Positions 35,541 to 43,799 of a stretch of DNA of 64,000 nucleotides are shown piece by piece. The first letter of the stretch is position 1; the number at the start of each line of letters is the position of its first letter. The DNA comes from an uncultured Porphyromonas sp. (GTDB taxonomy: Bacteria; Bacteroidota; Bacteroidia; Bacteroidales; Porphyromonadaceae). The stretch lies in NCBI GenBank assembly GCA_934364985.1, contig CAKRMU010000002.1, positions 174,463-238,462 of the forward strand, in the 5' to 3' direction. The translations under genes and the position numbers were made by a program. Below the pieces are notes generated by a model that had not been told where the DNA came from, did not search any database, and saw nothing but the letters and a program-made list of their open reading frames with translations.

Positions 35541-37904
35541 ATGATGCACATTCATTTTACTATCCCTTATCATTTGCCGCAGGAGGACGAAGCTCTTGAG
35601 TGGGCAGGCAGGGTAAATGGCAAGGCATTTTCTCTACCTCTTTTGCCCAATGCCACTCGCACGGAGTGGCAGCTACAATTGGAGTTAGAGCATGAGACTG
35701 CTGTAGAGCTATCGTACTCTTACCAAGTGAAGCGTGGAGATACGTTTCTCCGTAGCGAGCCACCTCAAAACCCGCATATCATAAGGCTTCGGCTGGATGA
35801 GGAGTGTATAGAGGAGGACTCTTTTGCCATTCACGACAAGTGGATACTTGCCCATCCCGAGCATAAGTATTCGAGCTCACCGCTGGCAAAATTGATGCAC
35901 CGAAGCGACCTTAGCAAGACACGTATGCCTGCTTTTAGTGCCTCATCGGGGGATGCTTTTCTCCTCCCCTCTCATAGCCATTATAAAGGTAAACTATTTG
36001 TCGTCGGGGAGCATCCATCAATCGGACATTGGGATCCTTGTCGCGGTATGAGCCTAACACCTTGCAGGAGCGGTTACCTATTGCAATTTCCTGAGCGTGT
36101 GGCAACGGAATACAAATTGGTGCTTCAGCGTCCTGATGGTGCAATACTCTGGGAGAAGGATGAGAATAGATATTACCGGCCTCACTCGGATGGTATTTTT
36201 ACCTTTGACACCATTGACCCTCCTCGTTTCCCGCAATACCACGAGATAGAGGCTCCTCAATTACTCGGCACGGCGGTACCTCTCTTCTCCCTCAGAAGTA
36301 GCACGACGCAAGGGATTGGCGACTTCTCCGCAGCGACCGAATTACTCAATTGGATGCAACGACAAGGGCATAACATCCTGCAACTACTCCCTATTTACGA
36401 TACCACTTTTACGCGTACCGACCGCGACTCCTACCCCTATAGTGCTATCACGACATACGCTTTTCATCCTATCTATTTGGATGTTCGACAACTGCCCGGC
36501 TACTCCAAAGCCAAAGAGTACCCCCGGTGGGAGCAAGAGGCAAAGCGACTGGAGAGCTATCCCAAAGTACACTACTCTGAAGTATTAGCATACAAAGACG
36601 CTGTCGCTGATACACTCTTTGAGCATTGGCTTAAGGAGGGCGGAGATAAGGCGGAGGAGTATATTTCGTTTTGCCATAAGGAGCAATCGCAACTGCTCCC
36701 GTACGCACTTTTTTGTGTCATCCGAGACCTTTATCCTAAACGAAGTGTGGAGGAGTTTCCATCATACTCTGACGTACTGGAGGAGTGGAGTGCTACACAA
36801 ACTTTTAGGGGGAAGAGCATTGCAAAAAGCATTACGAGGCACTTCTACACTCAGTATCACCTATTTTCGCAGCTCGACAATTTCGTATCAGCGGCACATA
36901 GTAAAGGCATTATCATCAAAGGGGATCTGCCTATCGGGGTGAGCCGAAATAGCGTCGATGTATGGATAAATCCCAACCTCTTTCACCTCGAATATAAAGC
37001 CGGAGCCCCACCTGACGCCTTCTCGTCTAAGGGGCAGGACTGGAATTTCCCCACCTATAACTGGAAGTTGATGAGGGCGGATGGTTATCAATGGTGGCAA
37101 CGAAGACTACAACAAATGGCTCGCCATTTCGATGTCTTACGGATAGATCACGTACTCGGTTTTTTCAGAATATGGAGCATCCCGATTGCAAGTACCGACC
37201 CAGGGGATGGGTATTACGTCCCCGCTAAAGGCTTTTTGCCTGAGGAAGTCAGTGGTATTGAGGCATTCTGCACCACCGATCCTCAAGGTCTGAAGCACCC
37301 GGCACTCGAACCGCATCATATCGTAGGATTTGACTCGCTTTCGCCAGAACTCAAATCAAAAATAACAAGACTCCGCGACGAGTACTACTATCATAGGAAT
37401 GAAGAATTATGGAAAAGCGAAGCTATCGAAAGGCTATCCGCAATACTAAGGGCAAGTGATCTACTCCTCTGCGCCGAGGACTTGGGCGTTTTGCCAAGCT
37501 GCATTTCGGAAGTCCTCGATATGCTGGAGCTGTTTTCGCTCGAAGTAATACGTATGCCGAAATTGCTGAATAGAGCTATTGTCCACCCAGAAGATATACG
37601 TGAACTAAGCGTACTTACGACTTCAACGCACGATATGCCGTCACTTAGAGGATGGTGGAGTACACTTTCTGAAAAACAAAAAGGAGATATCTGCTCTGTC
37701 TATGGATGCACTAACGACCCTACAACTGCGGGATTCGTGAGAGCGTTGATGGCACATAGATATGCCCCATTACTGATATTGCCCCTTCAGGATTGGTTAG
37801 TACTGACAGACATTACTCAGGATGTCGACCCCACGGATGAGCAAATCAACAAGCCCGAAGATGCCTCTCACGTTTGGAATTATCGGCTACCTCGTTTCTT
37901 CTGA
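35541..37904 (+). CDS. malQ: 4-alpha-glucanotransferase (GH77) with starch-binding domain
   Basis: Transfers glucan chains during maltodextrin and glycogen metabolism. The 787-residue protein begins with a starch-binding region resembling two CBM20 modules (YSYQVKRGDTF, then GKLFVVGEHPSIGHWDP near 155), then the GH77 domain (AVPLFSLRSSTTQGIGDFSAATELLNWMQRQG, positions about 250-281). Catalytic landmarks are the nucleophile Asp in DVLRIDHVLGFFRIWSIP, the acid in LLCAEDLGVLPSCI, and the stabilising Asp in TTSTHDMPSLRGWW. The layout is that of DPE2-type enzymes common in Bacteroidota. The last 25 bp overlap the convergent PepSY gene. Confidence 0.94.
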   Translation: MMHIHFTIPYHLPQEDEALEWAGRVNGKAFSLPLLPNATRTEWQLQLELEHETAVELSYSYQVKRGDTFLRSEPPQNPHIIRLRLDEECIEEDSFAIHDKWILAHPEHKYSSSPLAKLMHRSDLSKTRMPAFSASSGDAFLLPSHSHYKGKLFVVGEHPSIGHWDPCRGMSLTPCRSGYLLQFPERVATEYKLVLQRPDGAILWEKDENRYYRPHSDGIFTFDTIDPPRFPQYHEIEAPQLLGTAVPLFSLRSSTTQGIGDFSAATELLNWMQRQGHNILQLLPIYDTTFTRTDRDSYPYSAITTYAFHPIYLDVRQLPGYSKAKEYPRWEQEAKRLESYPKVHYSEVLAYKDAVADTLFEHWLKEGGDKAEEYISFCHKEQSQLLPYALFCVIRDLYPKRSVEEFPSYSDVLEEWSATQTFRGKSIAKSITRHFYTQYHLFSQLDNFVSAAHSKGIIIKGDLPIGVSRNSVDVWINPNLFHLEYKAGAPPDAFSSKGQDWNFPTYNWKLMRADGYQWWQRRLQQMARHFDVLRIDHVLGFFRIWSIPIASTDPGDGYYVPAKGFLPEEVSGIEAFCTTDPQGLKHPALEPHHIVGFDSLSPELKSKITRLRDEYYYHRNEELWKSEAIERLSAILRASDLLLCAEDLGVLPSCISEVLDMLELFSLEVIRMPKLLNRAIVHPEDIRELSVLTTSTHDMPSLRGWWSTLSEKQKGDICSVYGCTNDPTTAGFVRALMAHRYAPLLILPLQDWLVLTDITQDVDPTDEQINKPEDASHVWNYRLPRFF

Positions 37905-38956
37905 AGCCGTTTTAGCCATAGATAATATCCCGTTACTGGAAGGCTAGCTCCTATCAAAACAGCAACGAAGGTCAATATCCGCGAGAACCAACCGCCCCAT
38001 GTGCCTCGGTGTAATGTGGATATCCAGCCCTGCACTTTTTCGGCTTTAGGTTTTTCGGAATAGGATATCTTCTTAAGTATAGTGCCATTTTGGGCATCAA
38101 AGATGTAGTCATCCGTCGCACGGTTGTTAGCATTTCGCTTAAGTAGAGCGGTAGCTCGGTTGTGCCTAATAGTGACACTCACGTAAGGCTGAGTGGGTAT
38201 TTCTTTAAAGACCCTATCCCACAAAGCGAAGTCCGAGCCGATACTTTGGAGCTTTGCATGTGGCTCTGAGGTCTCATTACGGGAGGCATTGAGAAGCTTG
38301 TAGGTCGCACTCCGGACACTCGGATATGTCCATATCAATCCTGTCAATAAGCATCCCAGCAAGACTACAACTGCATATACCGCCACGATGGTATGCATAT
38401 CGTACCATAAGCGGTACTGACCTTGGCGGGTGTGGATACGGCATTTATTTCGCCACTGTTGCTTACCTACCGGCCACCAAAGCCAGATACCGGTGAGGAG
38501 TAACACAAGGAAAACGATAAGCGTAATACCCACTATGTTTTTGCCTATTACCGCATCTTTTGAGGAGTCAAGTAGGTGTCGGTGCAGAAGAGATGCCGAC
38601 TTAAAAAAGGTCGGTCGCTCATATTGGCCTAAGACTTCTCCGCTATACTGATCCACGTAAAAGGTACTTCGGTGAGGTTTGGCTATATCAACGATATAGG
38701 AGCTTTCAGGATTGCTATAGATCGTAACCCCGGATATCTCTGCATCTTTTGGGGCATTCTCAAGGACCTTAGGAAGCAATATGTCAAGAGGTAGTGGGGC
38801 ATCAATGGGGGTGACTTTCAGCATCTCTTTGTAAGCGAGTGGACGATAAATGTCCTTCTCAATGATAAGTAAGGCTCCCGTAAAGCATATTATGGCAATA
38901 AGGATCCCGAATGGCAGGGAAAGCCAAAGGTGTATTTTGCGAAGCACTTTTTTCAT
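37880..38956 (-). CDS. PepSY-associated transmembrane protein
   Basis: A 358-residue inner-membrane protein of the PepSY-TM (PiuB-like) family, often linked with iron or siderophore reduction. It has an N-terminal membrane segment (LSLPFGILIAIICFTGALLI), a periplasmic PepSY-like region with HRSTFYVDQYSGEVLGQY near 100, and further membrane segments near 140-160, 190-210 and 325-350. Histidines at HLWLSLP and RHLLDS resemble the haem-ligand positions of the family. It follows prfA by 44 bp and overlaps malQ tail to tail. Confidence 0.85.
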   Translation of the reverse strand: MKKVLRKIHLWLSLPFGILIAIICFTGALLIIEKDIYRPLAYKEMLKVTPIDAPLPLDILLPKVLENAPKDAEISGVTIYSNPESSYIVDIAKPHRSTFYVDQYSGEVLGQYERPTFFKSASLLHRHLLDSSKDAVIGKNIVGITLIVFLVLLLTGIWLWWPVGKQQWRNKCRIHTRQGQYRLWYDMHTIVAVYAVVVLLGCLLTGLIWTYPSVRSATYKLLNASRNETSEPHAKLQSIGSDFALWDRVFKEIPTQPYVSVTIRHNRATALLKRNANNRATDDYIFDAQNGTILKKISYSEKPKAEKVQGWISTLHRGTWGGWFSRILTFVAVLIGASLPVTGYYLWLKRLQKKRGSR

Positions 38957-39000
38957 ACTTGGGCAAGAGTAAATAGGGTATTATTTGGGATGAAATTGGG

Positions 39001-40089
39001 TTATAGGTCTGCCGAAGCTAACCTCTCGGCGTTCTCAGCGACCGTAAGAGCATCTATAAATTGCTGAACTTCGCCATTGAGGACATCGTCTAACTGATAC
39101 ACCGTAAGCCCTATTCGGTGGTCGGTGACTCGCCCCTGGGGGAAGTTATATGTCCTAATCTTAGCGGATCTATCTCCTGTACTCACGAGGGTTTTACGCT
39201 TAGAAGCGATCTCGTCGATGTACTTTTGGTACTCCATATTGTAAATACGCGTGCGAAGCTCTTCCATAGCTCGGGCTTTGTTTTTTAGCTGTGATCGTTC
39301 GTCCTGACTCTGCACAACGATACCAGTAGGGATATGGGTTAGACGGACAGCAGAGTAAGTTGTGTTGACGCTTTGTCCTCCGGCACCTGACGAACAGAAT
39401 GTATCTATCCTTATGTCGCTTTCCTTAACCTCCACATCAAATTCATCGGCTTGGGGCAGGACGGCTACGGTAGCGGCTGACGTATGAACTCTCCCTTGCG
39501 TCTCGGTGGCCGGCACTCTTTGGACGCGGTGTACCCCCGACTCGTATTTCAATTTGCCGTATACGCCGGTGCCTTCGACCTTAAATACGATCTCTTTGAA
39601 TCCTCCAATAGTGCCCTCGCTGTATGAGGTTGTGGAGCAGTGCCACCCCTGACTCTCGCAGTATTTAGTGTACATTTTGTAAAGGTCGCCGGCAAAAAGA
39701 GCCGCTTCATCTCCGCCTGTCCCTCCTCTTATCTCTACAATAGCATCTTTATCGTCTTGTGGGTCTGCGGGGATTAGAAGTAACTTGATTTCCTCCTCGA
39801 GTTTCGGGATCTCGGTGCGGATGAGTGCGATCTCCTCCTCAGCCAAATGCCTCATTTCAGGATCGGATTCGCTCTTTAGCATCTCTTCATTCACACTGAG
39901 ATTAGAGATGAGCTCGCGATATTCTTTGGTTTTCCGCACCACTCTCTCCAGATCGTTGTACTCCTTACTCAGACGCATAAAGCGTTTTTGGTCTTTGATG
40001 ACATCTGGATCGGTGAGCAGTACCTGCACCTCTTCGCAACGCTCCTTTAAGCCCTCTGTACGAGCTAATATATCAAAAGGTTTTGCCAT
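39001..40089 (-). CDS. prfA: Peptide chain release factor 1
   Basis: Recognises UAA and UAG and releases the peptide. The 362-residue protein has the catalytic GGQ loop (CSSGAGGQSVNTTYSAVRLTH, Cys at about 231), the RF1-type PATETQGRVHTSAATVAV anticodon-mimic region (P-x-T) near 190, and the FNFPQGRVTDHRIGLT-type C-terminal segment (here YNFPQGRVTDHRIGLTVY). It follows the PurM-like gene by 3 bp. Confidence 0.97.
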   Translation of the reverse strand: MAKPFDILARTEGLKERCEEVQVLLTDPDVIKDQKRFMRLSKEYNDLERVVRKTKEYRELISNLSVNEEMLKSESDPEMRHLAEEEIALIRTEIPKLEEEIKLLLIPADPQDDKDAIVEIRGGTGGDEAALFAGDLYKMYTKYCESQGWHCSTTSYSEGTIGGFKEIVFKVEGTGVYGKLKYESGVHRVQRVPATETQGRVHTSAATVAVLPQADEFDVEVKESDIRIDTFCSSGAGGQSVNTTYSAVRLTHIPTGIVVQSQDERSQLKNKARAMEELRTRIYNMEYQKYIDEIASKRKTLVSTGDRSAKIRTYNFPQGRVTDHRIGLTVYQLDDVLNGEVQQFIDALTVAENAERLASADL

Positions 40090-40092
40090 TAT

Positions 40093-41280
40093 TTAGTATT
40101 CAAAGTGACCGTAAGGGGTATCCAGTATGAGGGAATTGTGGCGATCGGGAGCCTCCTCTACCCTACCTATCACCTTAGCAGGCACGCCGAAGCTCTCAGA
40201 AATAGCGATCACCTCATCGGCGAATGACGCGTCAAGGTAAATCTCCATGCGGTGACCCATATTGAATACCTTATAAAGTTCTTTTGCCGGAGTCTTCCCT
40301 TCACTAGCGATAAGTTTGAAAAGGGGTGGTACCTCGTGCCAGCTATCTTTGATGATTCGTTTGCCCTCCACAAAGTGCAAGACTTTGGTTTGTGCTCCTC
40401 CCGTGCAGTGAATCATACCATGAACAGACCCTCTTAAAGTGGTGAGCAATTTAGCGATGATGGGGGCGTAAGTGCGGGTAGGTGATAGGACTAATTGCCC
40501 GTAATTGATGGCTCCATTCAGCTCTTCCACAGGCTCCGTCAGCCTTCTCTTGCCCACATATACGACCTCACTTGGGAGCGTAGAGTCGTATGTTTCCGGG
40601 TACTTCTCTGATACTTCGTGACAGAAAATATCGTGGCGAGCGGAGGTCAAGCCATTGCTTCCCATCCCGCCATTATAGCTATCCTCGTAGGACGCTTGCC
40701 CATAACTGGCGAGCCCCACTATCACATCGCCTGCTGAGATACGTGCGTTATCAATGACATCAGACCGCTTCATACGGCACGCTACTGTGCTATCTACAAT
40801 GACAGTTCGCACAAGATCGCCTACGTCAGCAGTCTCTCCTCCCGTAGAATACACCCCTACTCCCAAGCTCCTCAAACGCTCAAGAATCTCCTCTGTGCCA
40901 TTGATAATAGCAGAAATAACCTCACTCGGTATCAGCTGTTTATTTCTCCCAATTGTACTGGAGATAAGGATATTGTCGGTAGCTCCCACGCAAAGGAGGT
41001 CATCGAGATTCATTACAATAGCGTCCTGAGCAATGCCTTTCCACACAGAGAGGTCGCCTGTCTCTCGCCAGTAAGCATAAGCAAGACTGCTTTTCGTACC
41101 GGCACCATCGGCATGCATGAGACTGCAATAATCCGGGTCGCCCCCCATCATATCAGGGAGGAGTTTGCAAAAAGCCTTTGGGTACAACCCCTTATCTATG
41201 TGCTTAATAGCGGCATGGACATCTTCTTTATCGGCAGAGACGCCCCGCATCTGATATAAATCCTTATCCATCATATTCAT
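40093..41280 (-). CDS. AIR-synthase-like protein (PurM family, Bacteroidota type)
   Basis: A 395-residue member of the PurM/AIR synthase superfamily. Start ATG 41280 (MNMMDKDLYQMRGVSADKEDVH) is preferred because a -7 box at 41296-41303 lies just upstream; the longer frame to 41415 has an N-terminus unlike the family. Family features are HADGAGTKSSLAYAYW near 70, QDAIVMNLDDLLCVGA near 98, STGGETADVGDLVRTVIVD near 160, and HCTGGAQTKVL near 300. This is the Bacteroidota version usually annotated as phosphoribosylformylglycinamidine cyclo-ligase; it is longer than PurM, so its purine role is likely but not proven. It is coupled to prfA (3-bp gap). Confidence 0.82.
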   Translation of the reverse strand: MNMMDKDLYQMRGVSADKEDVHAAIKHIDKGLYPKAFCKLLPDMMGGDPDYCSLMHADGAGTKSSLAYAYWRETGDLSVWKGIAQDAIVMNLDDLLCVGATDNILISSTIGRNKQLIPSEVISAIINGTEEILERLRSLGVGVYSTGGETADVGDLVRTVIVDSTVACRMKRSDVIDNARISAGDVIVGLASYGQASYEDSYNGGMGSNGLTSARHDIFCHEVSEKYPETYDSTLPSEVVYVGKRRLTEPVEELNGAINYGQLVLSPTRTYAPIIAKLLTTLRGSVHGMIHCTGGAQTKVLHFVEGKRIIKDSWHEVPPLFKLIASEGKTPAKELYKVFNMGHRMEIYLDASFADEVIAISESFGVPAKVIGRVEEAPDRHNSLILDTPYGHFEY

Positions 41281-41295
41281 AACCTTATTATTTCT

Positions 41296-41303
41296 CAAAG
41301 GTA
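41296..41303 (-). promoter_or_regulatory. Bacteroidota -7 box upstream of the PurM-like gene
   Basis: TACCTTTG on the minus strand, 16 bp before the ATG at 41280. No clear -33 TTG at the expected distance. Confidence 0.5.
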
Positions 41304-41463
41304 CAAAAAACTGCCGAACTACCCTTTTGGCGTTGGCATAATATAGACTGCGAAAAAAGCTTGATATGAAAACACAACAAGGGGGTGCCGTGCTTATGCA
41401 AGGCACTCCCCTCATAGTAGATTCCTCCTACCTCCCCCTACTATTCCTGATATAGACTAATGC

Positions 41464-41604
41464 TTACTCCGATACGGTCAGCCTTGCACGTCCTTTAGCA
41501 CGACGAGAAGCAAGCACACGCCTACCATTGGCTGTTGCCATACGGGCACGGAAGCCGTGCTTATTCTTTTTCTTTCTTACCGAAGGTTGATATGTCCTCT
41601 TCAT
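41464..41604 (-). CDS. rpmH: 50S ribosomal protein L34
   Basis: A very short large-subunit protein, 46 residues, starting [20 protein letters not shown] and continuing [20 protein letters not shown], the classic L34 sequence. The reading frame is complete from the ATG at 41602-41604 to TAA at 41464-41466. It has its own -7 box at 41649-41656. I see neither rnpA nor dnaA next to it. Confidence 0.98.
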   Translation of the reverse strand: MKRTYQPSVRKKKNKHGFRARMATANGRRVLASRRAKGRARLTVSE

Positions 41605-41648
41605 TGCTCTATCTATTAATCAATTAGCTATTCCTTAAAAACGTGGGG

Positions 41649-41656
41649 CAAAGGTA
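41649..41656 (-). promoter_or_regulatory. Bacteroidota -7 box upstream of rpmH
   Basis: TACCTTTG on the minus strand, about 45 bp before the rpmH start, matches the -7 consensus; the T-rich segment upstream contains no clean TTG at 20 bp. Confidence 0.5.
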
Positions 41657-41804
41657 CAAAAAAATTTCCAACCTCCCAAGTTTTCGCCCTCAGGACTATT
41701 TAAGCAAGGCGAATCTAAGTGCGGATAATGACAACTCCCCGTGCAATCTCTGTTTGAGAGTGCCTGAACAAACGATATGTGGCATATCCCAATTACGTAA
41801 AAAG

Positions 41805-41911
41805 GATACTTGGTATTCGCCTCAGCGAATATAGGGAATTCGTCCGAACTAATTCAGGGTATTCGTCTCGGCGAATATAGGGTATTTGCCGAGACGAATA
41901 CCCTGATAAGC
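41805..41911. repeat. Five-unit 23-bp-period palindromic array (array F)
   Basis: Cores start at 41805, 41828, 41851, 41874 and 41897 (GATACTTGGTATTCG, AATATAGGGAATTCG, AATTCAGGGTATTCG, AATATAGGGTATTTG, AATACCCTGATAAGC). Spacers are CCTCAGCG, TCCGAACT, TCTCGGCG and CCGAGACG. An A-tract precedes it. It lies between divergent rpmH and the gene at 42141. Nothing else but that gene's promoter is visible in the 41605-42140 gap. Confidence 0.86.
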
Positions 41912-42065
41912 GATCAGGTCAATGTTATATCCTTGATTTCTCCGTCCATATCTACATCTTCGTGGTTGTCAATCCTTACAAGCGTGATGCAGTAATACCT
42001 AAACTCACTTTCCGCCATATGTCTTTAGAGATTTGCATATCGTCTCCGATGCCTCCACATATTAT

Positions 42066-42096
42066 TTGCTTACGATGCGGACTTTTACTAACTTTG
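42066..42096 (+). promoter_or_regulatory. Promoter of the gene at 42141
   Basis: TTG (42066-42068) and TAACTTTG (42089-42096) with a 20-bp spacer match the Bacteroidota consensus, 45 bp before the ATG. Confidence 0.65.
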
Positions 42097-42140
42097 GAGT
42101 ACGATAGTATATAATCAACATTTCATATATTTTATAGGCT

Positions 42141-43271
42141 ATGAATAGAATTTGGATGGCATTGATAGCTGTGCTTGGGGTCTCGGTCTTCACTTACGCC
42201 TACACCATGGAGCAGGCAACGCCCAACGAAAAGATTCGCGTAGCAGTCTTCAAAGGGCACGGAGGCTCGGAAACTTGTGTATGGGAGGCTGTCGCCGCTG
42301 TAGGGATGGACAGGTCGTTAGAATGCCGTACTATTACGACGAGTGAGATCGCTCGCGGAGACCTTTCAGAAGTAGATGTCCTCATTGTACCGGGGGGTGG
42401 CGGTAGCACTCAGTACCTTAATATGGGGACATCGGGGTGCGACGCTGTAAAGACCTTTGTGCGAAATGGGGGCGGTTGCATAGGGATCTGTGCCGGTGCC
42501 TATCTCATCACTGAGACACCAGGATATGCATCCCTTGCGATGAGTGGGGCAGAAGCCCACGACATTGAGCACGATAATAGAGGACGGGGCATTGCAAAAG
42601 TAAGCCTCACAGAGGAGGGCAAAGCTTTATTCCCGGAAGTTGCTTCTCTCGACACCTTATATATAATGTACTACGAAGGGCCTGTGGTATTACCTCGTGA
42701 GGGGAGCGACATCCATTACACCTCATACGCCACTATGGAGAGCGATGTACACGTAGAGGGGAATGCTCCATCAGGGATGACGAATGGCAAAAGTTTCCTC
42801 TACATCTCAGATTATGGCGATGGCAAGACAGCGTCAGTGGTAGGGCACCCTGAGGCTACACCCGGGATGCAATGGATGATATCTCGACTGGTACACAAGG
42901 TTTCCCCCCGAAAAGTGGAGAGCGATTTGCCTGAGAAATTCATCGACCCACATAAATTTGATAGGGAGATACTGATGACCGACGAAAGACGAACCACGGA
43001 AAGCGATGCCTACGATATTCTCCTCTATGGGAGCGAACGAGAACAATTGACCACTCTCGAATGGCTCATGACACACAACTCTTGGTCGGCTAAACGGTGG
43101 ATCCAGGGGCTGATATTCGACCAAAACCCTATCGTACGTAAAGCCGCTTCAGAGTGGATATCATGGGCGATGTATTGCACCTATTTGCCCGACCTCAAGG
43201 TCGCTTACGACGTGGAGCAAGACCCCGATGTAAAGGCGACCCTAAAGTCATCTATCGACGCTTTGGACTAA
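42141..43271 (+). CDS. Exported BPL_N-type class I glutamine-amidotransferase-like protein
   Basis: A 376-residue protein with a signal peptide or anchor (IWMALIAVLGVSVFTYAYT) and an amidotransferase-like domain (VAVFKGHGGSETCVWEAVAAVG near 33, LIVPGGGGSTQYLN near 84). The nucleophile elbow GGGCIGICAGAYL near 110 keeps a cysteine. This matches the biotin-protein-ligase N-terminal (BPL_N) family, which lacks ligase activity by itself. The last 80 residues form HEAT-like helices (LEWLMTHNSWSAKRWIQGLIFDQNPIVRKAASEW). The location outside the cytoplasm makes an amidotransferase role on glutamine doubtful; the substrate is unknown. It is a single-gene unit with its own promoter. Confidence 0.72.
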   Translation: MNRIWMALIAVLGVSVFTYAYTMEQATPNEKIRVAVFKGHGGSETCVWEAVAAVGMDRSLECRTITTSEIARGDLSEVDVLIVPGGGGSTQYLNMGTSGCDAVKTFVRNGGGCIGICAGAYLITETPGYASLAMSGAEAHDIEHDNRGRGIAKVSLTEEGKALFPEVASLDTLYIMYYEGPVVLPREGSDIHYTSYATMESDVHVEGNAPSGMTNGKSFLYISDYGDGKTASVVGHPEATPGMQWMISRLVHKVSPRKVESDLPEKFIDPHKFDREILMTDERRTTESDAYDILLYGSEREQLTTLEWLMTHNSWSAKRWIQGLIFDQNPIVRKAASEWISWAMYCTYLPDLKVAYDVEQDPDVKATLKSSIDALD

Positions 43272-43394
43272 TCGACCACTTCGGATTATCTCGGCTATAG
43301 ACTTCGCGGGTGCCACAGGGGCGGCCTCGCAACATCCCGATGCCCTTTCACTCCTGTTTATGGGATCTTTAAAAAGAGGTCTCGGAAGAATTGT

Positions 43395-43402
43395 TATCTT
43401 TG
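43395..43402 (+). promoter_or_regulatory. Bacteroidota -7 box upstream of the mutL operon
   Basis: TATCTTTG lies 20 bp before the ATG at 43423. No convincing -33 TTG is seen. Confidence 0.5.
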
Positions 43403-43422
43403 TACCATAAGAGGACATTTTT

Positions 43423-43794
43423 ATGGGGATAGGAAATTTTTATAAGCAACCAAAGCCACACAAGTTTAGATACGTATATCGCTACTACGACCCTAAGAAA
43501 GAAGCCGATGAAAAACGGCGAAGGCGAATTCGGCGAGAGCTGGGACTTGAGGATGAAATAAGTGCTGACGACATCAAGGAAGACCTGAAGGGAGCATTCC
43601 GCAAGCAGTCAGACCACTTGGCAAAATATGGTGATGAGGGCGTGAGAAGCCGGTCTTTTGCCGAACGCAATCACACCAAAATACTCATCCTGATACTCGC
43701 TTTGGCACTATTGTTATGGCTACTTAGAAACCTTGGCACCGGACTATGGCAGTACATTTTACAGGGTTTCAGCAATATCTTTTCACTATTTTAG
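43423..43794 (+). CDS. Small single-pass membrane protein upstream of mutL
   Basis: A 123-residue protein with a basic N-terminal region (KQPKPHKFRYVYRYYDPKKE, then RRRRIRREL), a charged helix, and one C-terminal membrane segment (about residues 86-104, ILILILALALLLWLL). The stop lies 5 bp before the mutL ATG. I do not recognise a function; similar small proteins often precede mutL in Bacteroidales, as far as I recall. Cytoplasmic orientation of the basic part is expected. Confidence 0.7.
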   Translation: MGIGNFYKQPKPHKFRYVYRYYDPKKEADEKRRRRIRRELGLEDEISADDIKEDLKGAFRKQSDHLAKYGDEGVRSRSFAERNHTKILILILALALLLWLLRNLGTGLWQYILQGFSNIFSLF

Positions 43795-43799
43795 GACTG

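Noticed and set aside
41281..41415. 45-residue extension of the PurM-like protein
   Set aside because: A -7 promoter box lies inside the extension, so it would not be transcribed from that promoter.
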